Shown here in pieces: positions 59,426-64,000 of a stretch of 64,000 nt of DNA. A program made the position numbers and the translations under genes. The DNA is taken from contig LNAC01000375.1 in assembly GCA_002007465.1 (NCBI GenBank), positions 483,045-547,044 of the forward strand, in the 5' to 3' direction. Numbering within the stretch: position 1 is the first letter of the stretch; every line of letters starts with the position of its first letter. The notes under the pieces are model-generated. The model searched no databases and was not told the origin of the DNA. It worked only from the letters and a program-made list of their open reading frames with translations. Source of the stretch: Ailurus styani. Taxonomy: Eukaryota > Chordata > Mammalia > Carnivora > Ailuridae.

Positions 59426-59828
59426 TTTTTTTTTTAAATTAACATATAATGTAATATTTGTTTCAGGGGTACGGGTCTGTGATTCATCAGTCTTACACAA
59501 TTTACAGCACTCACCATAGCACAGACCCTCCCCAATGTCCATCACTCAGCACCTCCATCCCTCCCATGCCCACTCCCCTCCAGCAACCCTCAGTTTGTTT
59601 CCTGAGATTGAGTCTCTTAAGGTCTGTCTTCTTCTCTGGTTTCGTCTTGTTTCATTTTTCCCTCCCTTCCCTTAAGATTCTCTGTCTTGTTTCTCAAATT
59701 TCTCATTATCAGTGAGATCATATGATAATTGTCTTTCGCTGATTGACTAATTTTGCTTAGCTTAATACCCTCCAGTTCATCCAGGTCGTTGCAAATGGCA
59801 GGATTTATCATTTCATTTTTACCTTAAT
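59426..59828 (-). mobile_element. L1 3' end fragment (3' UTR only)
   Basis: Poly-T, then 'AATTAACATATAATGTAATA', 'CAGCACTCACCATAGCACAG', 'CCAGTTCATCCAGGTCGTTG' and 'CAAATGGCAGGATTTATC'. It is the same reversed 3' end type as in the 33181-37434 element, here truncated to about 400 bases. The frames over it (59458-59811) are artefacts. Confidence 0.8.
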
Positions 59829-59831
59829 GAG

Positions 59832-60037
59832 TTTTTTTTTTAATTTAAGATTTGTATTTATGTATTTGTCAGAGAGAGACAGCAAGAGAAGGAATACAAG
59901 CAGGGGGAGTGGAAGAGGGAGAAGCAGGCTTCCCGCTGAGCAGGGAGTCCGATGTGGGACTTGATCCCAGGACCCTGGGATCATGACCTGAGCCAAAGGC
60001 AGACAGACACTTAATGACTGAGCCATCCAGGCACCCC
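59832..60037 (-). mobile_element. Can-SINE, intermediate age
   Basis: 'AGATTTGTATTTATGTATTT', 'GGGACTTGATCCCAGGACCC', 'GGATCATGACCTGAGCCAAA' and head 'GAGCCATCCAGGCACCCC'. It carries an extra AGAC unit ('GCAGACAGACACTTAATG'). Flanks TTAATGAGTTTTTT and TCAATTAGTTTTTT. Confidence 0.93.
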
Positions 60038-60044
60038 CTCAATT

Positions 60045-61850
60045 AGTTTTTTTTTTTTTTAACCAACCTCTACACACAAAAAACACGGTCTCTTATCCTG
60101 GTTGCTATGACACCTTGCATTTGAACTCAGAGTTCAATGTTATTTTCATTTTGGTTAATTAGAGCATTATCTCTGGGAGTAAAGTTTTTGGTTGCAAAAG
60201 GGCAGAAAAAGCAGGCTTGGTGACCAGGCTGTTGTATACATGCTGTATATCAATCTATACATTTTAAAATTATTTTTTTCTAATTATAACGCAGAACTTA
60301 TTTATCACCTATGCTTGATATTTAAGTATTGTAACAAAAAATAAACAGAATATGTTCAAATCACTTCAGTAATATTTAATATTTTACTTGTATGTTCTTT
60401 TACATGTTAGGTATAATAATTCACATATATTAGATTATTACCTAATTATTTTATTTTTTACCTAATTATTTTAAAAGAAAAACAAATTTTACTGCTGAAC
60501 TATAATATCCTTCTTGTGAGTTTCTATTTTAAAATAGCATTAGTTTTCTGCAAGAAAAATTGTTCTAAGGAAAAGAAAATTCCATTGAAACTTTCTATGA
60601 TCTACATTTAAATACAATGAACATGATCACATATACATAAAATAAAATTAGAAGAATAAATCTATTGTTATGAAATCTTTTTCATCATATATAATAAGGT
60701 GCAATTCCAAAAGAAACAGAAAAATCACTTTGAAACTGAGTAAAATACATTTATCTGAAAACTTAAGATTCTTTTTCTTCTCTGCTCAACAAAATGTTCC
60801 TTAGAGGACAGTATGATGACTATTGCTCAAGTACTATTTCCAGGGCCTTTGTAGAAGCTATTTTTAAAAGAAGGCTTTTAATTTACTTGTTGAAAATAGA
60901 TTAAGTGCCCACTTTGTAGGTAGCCCTGCCTGAGGCCTGCAGGGGATTCCTTTCCCACACCTCAATGAGTCTTTGTGGCGGAAGATATATTCTTTCTACA
61001 TTTAAACATTTATTGCAAGGTAGAAAATAAAGGCCACACAAAAAAGCAGGGAGAAAAACTGTTATGAGAATACTAAGGAGCAAAAAGGTCCTTTCAACTG
61101 AGGGTAAATAAAGCCTGGGGTGGAGAGGTATCAGAAAACTTCAAATAGGAAGTTTTATTAATTGATATCTTTACTGGTGCTTAGAAAAGGTTGTTGCTAA
61201 ATTTTATCTTTCATTCTTTTGCTAGTAAATTTCTAGAAGAGCAAACATTTGTCAGGGAATTTTAAAAAATTAAATTAAAAAAATGACTTAGCATACCAGA
61301 TCTCATGGAAATTAATTTCTGTTGTCAATGTTACCCAGTTCAAATGAATGAAGATGCCTTTACCTAAGTGGATTGATGAAGATAAAAGCCCTATTTTACT
61401 AAGACAAGATATGTCTCAAAGGATGAGTTGGGTGTGACAGTATTTCTGGGATAACCATTTCTAATATATCACATATCAATTGTTCATATTTAATATCATT
61501 CAAATTAGCCATTTTAATGATGATTTCATCACTTCTTTTTTAATTCTATCAGAGCACCAGACTGCTGTGTTTCTCAAGAACTAAAGGTGTGTTTCTGTGT
61601 TTTGTTGTTTTGATATTTGGAGGAAAAATTTACCAGTTTTCCTGTGCCTTAGTATGAGTGTGTCTGATGAGGGGAAAAAAAAGATTAATCAACAGTATTT
61701 TAAAAATTAATTTTATTTGAAGATTGAATGTCAAACTCCTTTTGGCAGTGATTCTTTACCATGAAATTTGACCAAGCTAAGTATTTAGATATAAGAAAAT
61801 ATGACCTGATTTCCACTGAGTGGATGGGCAGTGACCCTACCCTTCCCTGC
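60045..61850. other. AT-rich non-coding DNA, one possible L2 scrap
   Basis: The stretch 60890-61140 ('GATTAAGTGCCCACTTTGTA', 'GGGTAAATAAAGCCTGGGGT') is faintly like reversed L2. Nothing else is recognised. The repeat TTACCTAATTATTTTA occurs twice near 60435-60475. Confidence 0.4.
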
Positions 61851-61854
61851 TTTA

Positions 61855-62092
61855 GATTTTTTCATTTGTTTATCAAATATCATATAGTGTTCTGTGCCAA
61901 GCACTATTTTAAATGTTTTAAAAAAATAACAAAAAATGTTGGTTCTTTGAGGAAAATATAGCTATTATTGTGGTTATATTACAGGTGAAGAAAATGAAGA
62001 CAGAGAAGTTATATACTTTGCCCAAGGTCACACAGCTAGTAACTTATTGTCAGGATTTGAACCGAGGCAGTCGGTCTCCAGAAGCCTCCCTT
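61855..62092 (+). mobile_element. MIR, well preserved
   Basis: 'GTGCCAAGCACTATTTTAAA', 'GGTGAAGAAAATGAAGACAG', 'GCCCAAGGTCACACAGCTAG', 'CAGGATTTGAACCGAGGCAG' and 'CGGTCTCCAGAAGCC' are close to the MIR core. Confidence 0.9.
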
Positions 62093-62182
62093 GACTGATT
62101 TTTTCTCTTTTCATTAAAATTCACCTATTCAGTGAGCCCACCTTCAGAATACTCTAAGGGATCCATGAGGTCAAATATTTTT

Positions 62183-62388
62183 ATTTTTTTTATTTTTATT
62201 TTTTTAGAGATTTTATTTATTTGAGAGAGACAATGAGAGAGAGAGAGAGCATGAGAGGAGGGAGAGTGAGAGGGAGAAGCAGATTTCCCGCTGAGTATGG
62301 AACCCAATGCGGGACTCGATCCTGGGACTCCAGGATCATGACCCAAGCCAAAGACAGTTGCCTAACCAACTGAGCAACCCAGGTGCCC
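62183..62388 (-). mobile_element. Can-SINE with 12-base duplications
   Basis: TCAAATATTTTT at 62171-62182 and 62389-62400. The body has 'GGGACTCGATCCTGGGACTC', 'CATGACCCAAGCCAAAGACA' and head 'GAGCAACCCAGGTGCC'. Confidence 0.94.
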
Positions 62389-62400
62389 TCAAATATTTTT

Positions 62401-62911
62401 TAAAGGATATTGTTAGTCATCATATTTCTACTTTTAGACTTTAAAAAGTACCATGGAGTTTTCCAAGGGCTGCATGACATCTGATATAACAGTGGATTGA
62501 TAGTAGAAGCGAAGAATTTGGCTGTGTTCTATGAAGCCAACATTAAAGAGTTTTGGTAAAATGTTAAACAATAGTACTCATTATTACTTTTTTTGTGTGT
62601 TTTGGAAGTAATTTTTTAAATGTATTACATTGATAGGTAATGGGTTTATTATTATTTTAAATAATTGTTAATAAGTATTTCCAAAATTTCTCACTTTTAA
62701 TGTCTATTGTGGAATATATATTTAGCAATTTTATATTTAACAATTTTATATATATATACCATACATTAAAAAAAAAACTTTGAGGTTCTCAAGCTTTAAG
62801 AGTATTAAGGAGTCCTGAAACGAAAACACTTGAGAATCCCTGATGTTTAAATTTGTTTGGGGACTAAGTAATCTCATAAATTAATTACAATTTCAGGGTA
62901 TTTATACTCTT
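62401..62911. other. AT-rich non-coding DNA, nothing recognised
   Basis: No gene or assignable repeat. Confidence 0.5.
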
Positions 62912-62921
62912 TGATGGAGGC

Positions 62922-63110
62922 CTTTTTTTTTTTTTAAGATTTTATTTATTTATTTGTCAGAGAGAGAGCACAAGCAGGGGAAGCTGCAGGCAAAGGGAGA
63001 AGCAGGCTCCCTGCTGAGTAAGGAGCCGGATGTGGGAGTTGATCCCAGGACCCTGGGACCACGACCTGAGCTAAGACAAATGCTTAACTGATTGGGCCAC
63101 TCAGGCGTCC
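62922..63110 (-). mobile_element. Can-SINE
   Basis: Poly-T, 'AAGATTTTATTTATTTATTT', GTCAGAGAGAGAGCACAAGC, 'GGAGTTGATCCCAGGACCCT' and a head 'GGCCACTCAGGCGTCCC'. TGATGGAGG and TGATAGAGG flank it. Confidence 0.93.
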
Positions 63111-63152
63111 CTGATAGAGGACTATTATTTTATTTTCATGATTAATTTTTCT

Positions 63153-63338
63153 TTACTTTTTAAAATTTTATTTATTTATTTGACACACAGAGAGAGTGCC
63201 CAGGAGCACGGAGAAGGTCAGAGGGAGAAGCAGACTGCAGCTAATCAGGGAGGCCAATGTGCTGGGCTTCATCTCAAGACCCTGATCATGACCCGAGCTG
63301 AAGGCAGACACTTATTTGACTGAGCCACCCAGGTGTCC
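63153..63338 (-). mobile_element. Older Can-SINE
   Basis: 'TAAAATTTTATTTATTTATT', 'GACACACAGAGAGAGTGCCC', 'CTTCATCTCAAGACCCTGAT' and head 'GAGCCACCCAGGTGTCCC'. CATGATTAA flanks it on both sides. Confidence 0.92.
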
Positions 63339-63649
63339 CTCCATGATTAAATTTTAATTTTAACATAAAACGTTAGGGCTTTAAGGTTTTAAAAATTTAA
63401 GCTTTTTAAAAAAGAAATAAAATTGAAAGTACATACACAAAAACTCAGATTTCAAAATCTTTTATTTCCTCTTTATAATTATCATGTGACTTTAATCTCC
63501 CCCAGCAAAGGTGGCTTTTTTTTAATCCCAGATGATTCTATTAGAGACCTCAGTCATCATGCTAATTTTTACTTATGCTGAATTTCTTATACATGCAACA
63601 CAACGAAATGAGGAAAGGCCAAGATGTTGTAATGAGTAAAGTCTAAAAT

Positions 63650-63870
63650 AAATTTTGGCTCCACTTCTTACCAGGCATGTGTCCTTGGCCACTTTGCTTG
63701 AACTTTCTGACCAATAATACTCATCTTAAAGATTTGCTGTGATGTTTGTATGAACTATGAGTCATTTTATCCTAGGTAAGTATCAGTTTTCTATTATGAT
63801 AAACATTGTTTTCAAGATTATTATTGCACCTCATCCATAAAGAGCATTTTGAACAACTTTATTAGTAAGA
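63650..63870 (-). mobile_element. MIR
   Basis: Reversed MIR: 'TTTTGGCTCCACTTCTTACC', 'TGTCCTTGGCCACTTTGCTT', 'ATACTCATCTTAAAGATTTG' and 'CTGTGATGTTTGTATGAAC'. Moderately diverged. Confidence 0.65.
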
Positions 63871-64000
63871 ATGCATGGAATAAATGTTAGTGATTAAATT
63901 AATTACCTAGCATGTTGTAAACATTAATAAATAATAGTTTCTTTCCTACTTTCATTTTTTAATTTACAACAAGATCTGTTTCATGACCTAGATTAAGATT

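Noticed and set aside
3391..63338. tRNA genes, suggested by the many tRNA-like A and B boxes
   Set aside because: All are SINE heads with SINE bodies and tails behind them. None folds as an isolated tRNA gene.

Overview
The window looks like ordinary AT-rich nuclear DNA of a carnivoran mammal, most likely a mustelid (ferret, mink or weasel group). The main clue is a set of at least 33 tRNA-derived Can-SINEs (SINEC). The youngest share a head of the type GGGCGCCTGGGTGGCTCAGT, a 'TTAAAGCCTCTGCCTTCGGCTCAGG' style A/B-box region, a CT-rich body with 'CTACTTGTGATCTCTCT', and an (AAATA)n tail. This differs from the dog, cat and bear/seal versions as I remember them. The family assignment rests on recognition, not on a search.

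I found no protein-coding gene, exon, tRNA, rRNA, CRISPR array or bacterial-type operon that I can support. The open reading frames are short and lack codon structure. Those with recognisable protein similarity come from transposable elements: L1 ORF2 (33.4-37.1 kb, minus), an L2 reverse transcriptase (about 8.5 kb, minus) and a Tigger transposase C-terminus (11.3-12.5 kb, plus). The region is intergenic or deep intronic.

Layout. 0-6.9 kb: mostly unassigned DNA with one young SINE and an MLT1-like LTR. 6.9-9.1 kb: an ancient L2 copy carrying two SINEs and a single-N assembly join. 10.8-12.8 kb: three nested elements (old repeat, then Tigger, then a solo ERV LTR). 15.4-16.6 kb: a trinucleotide microsatellite with a 195-base N gap and four SINEs. 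16.9-26.1 kb: a patchwork of old L1M, L2 and MIR pieces, a 283-base pure pyrimidine tract and a second single-N join that duplicates about 220 bases. 31-38.3 kb: L1 territory, including a 4.25 kb 5'-truncated L1 with 15-base target-site duplications. 40-44 kb: a composite microsatellite and two places where two SINEs landed in the same target. 44.5-47.7 kb and 55.5-58 kb: very old L1/HAL1-type sequence on the plus strand. 48-64 kb: dense SINE insertions among MIR and LTR fragments.

Nothing here works together as a system. The value of the window is its insertion history (nesting order, shared target sites, SINE deletion and duplication derivatives) and two probable assembly errors, one of which may mark a SINE present on one haplotype and absent on the other. 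Repeat family names come from remembered consensus sequences. Subfamily names would need RepeatMasker/Dfam.
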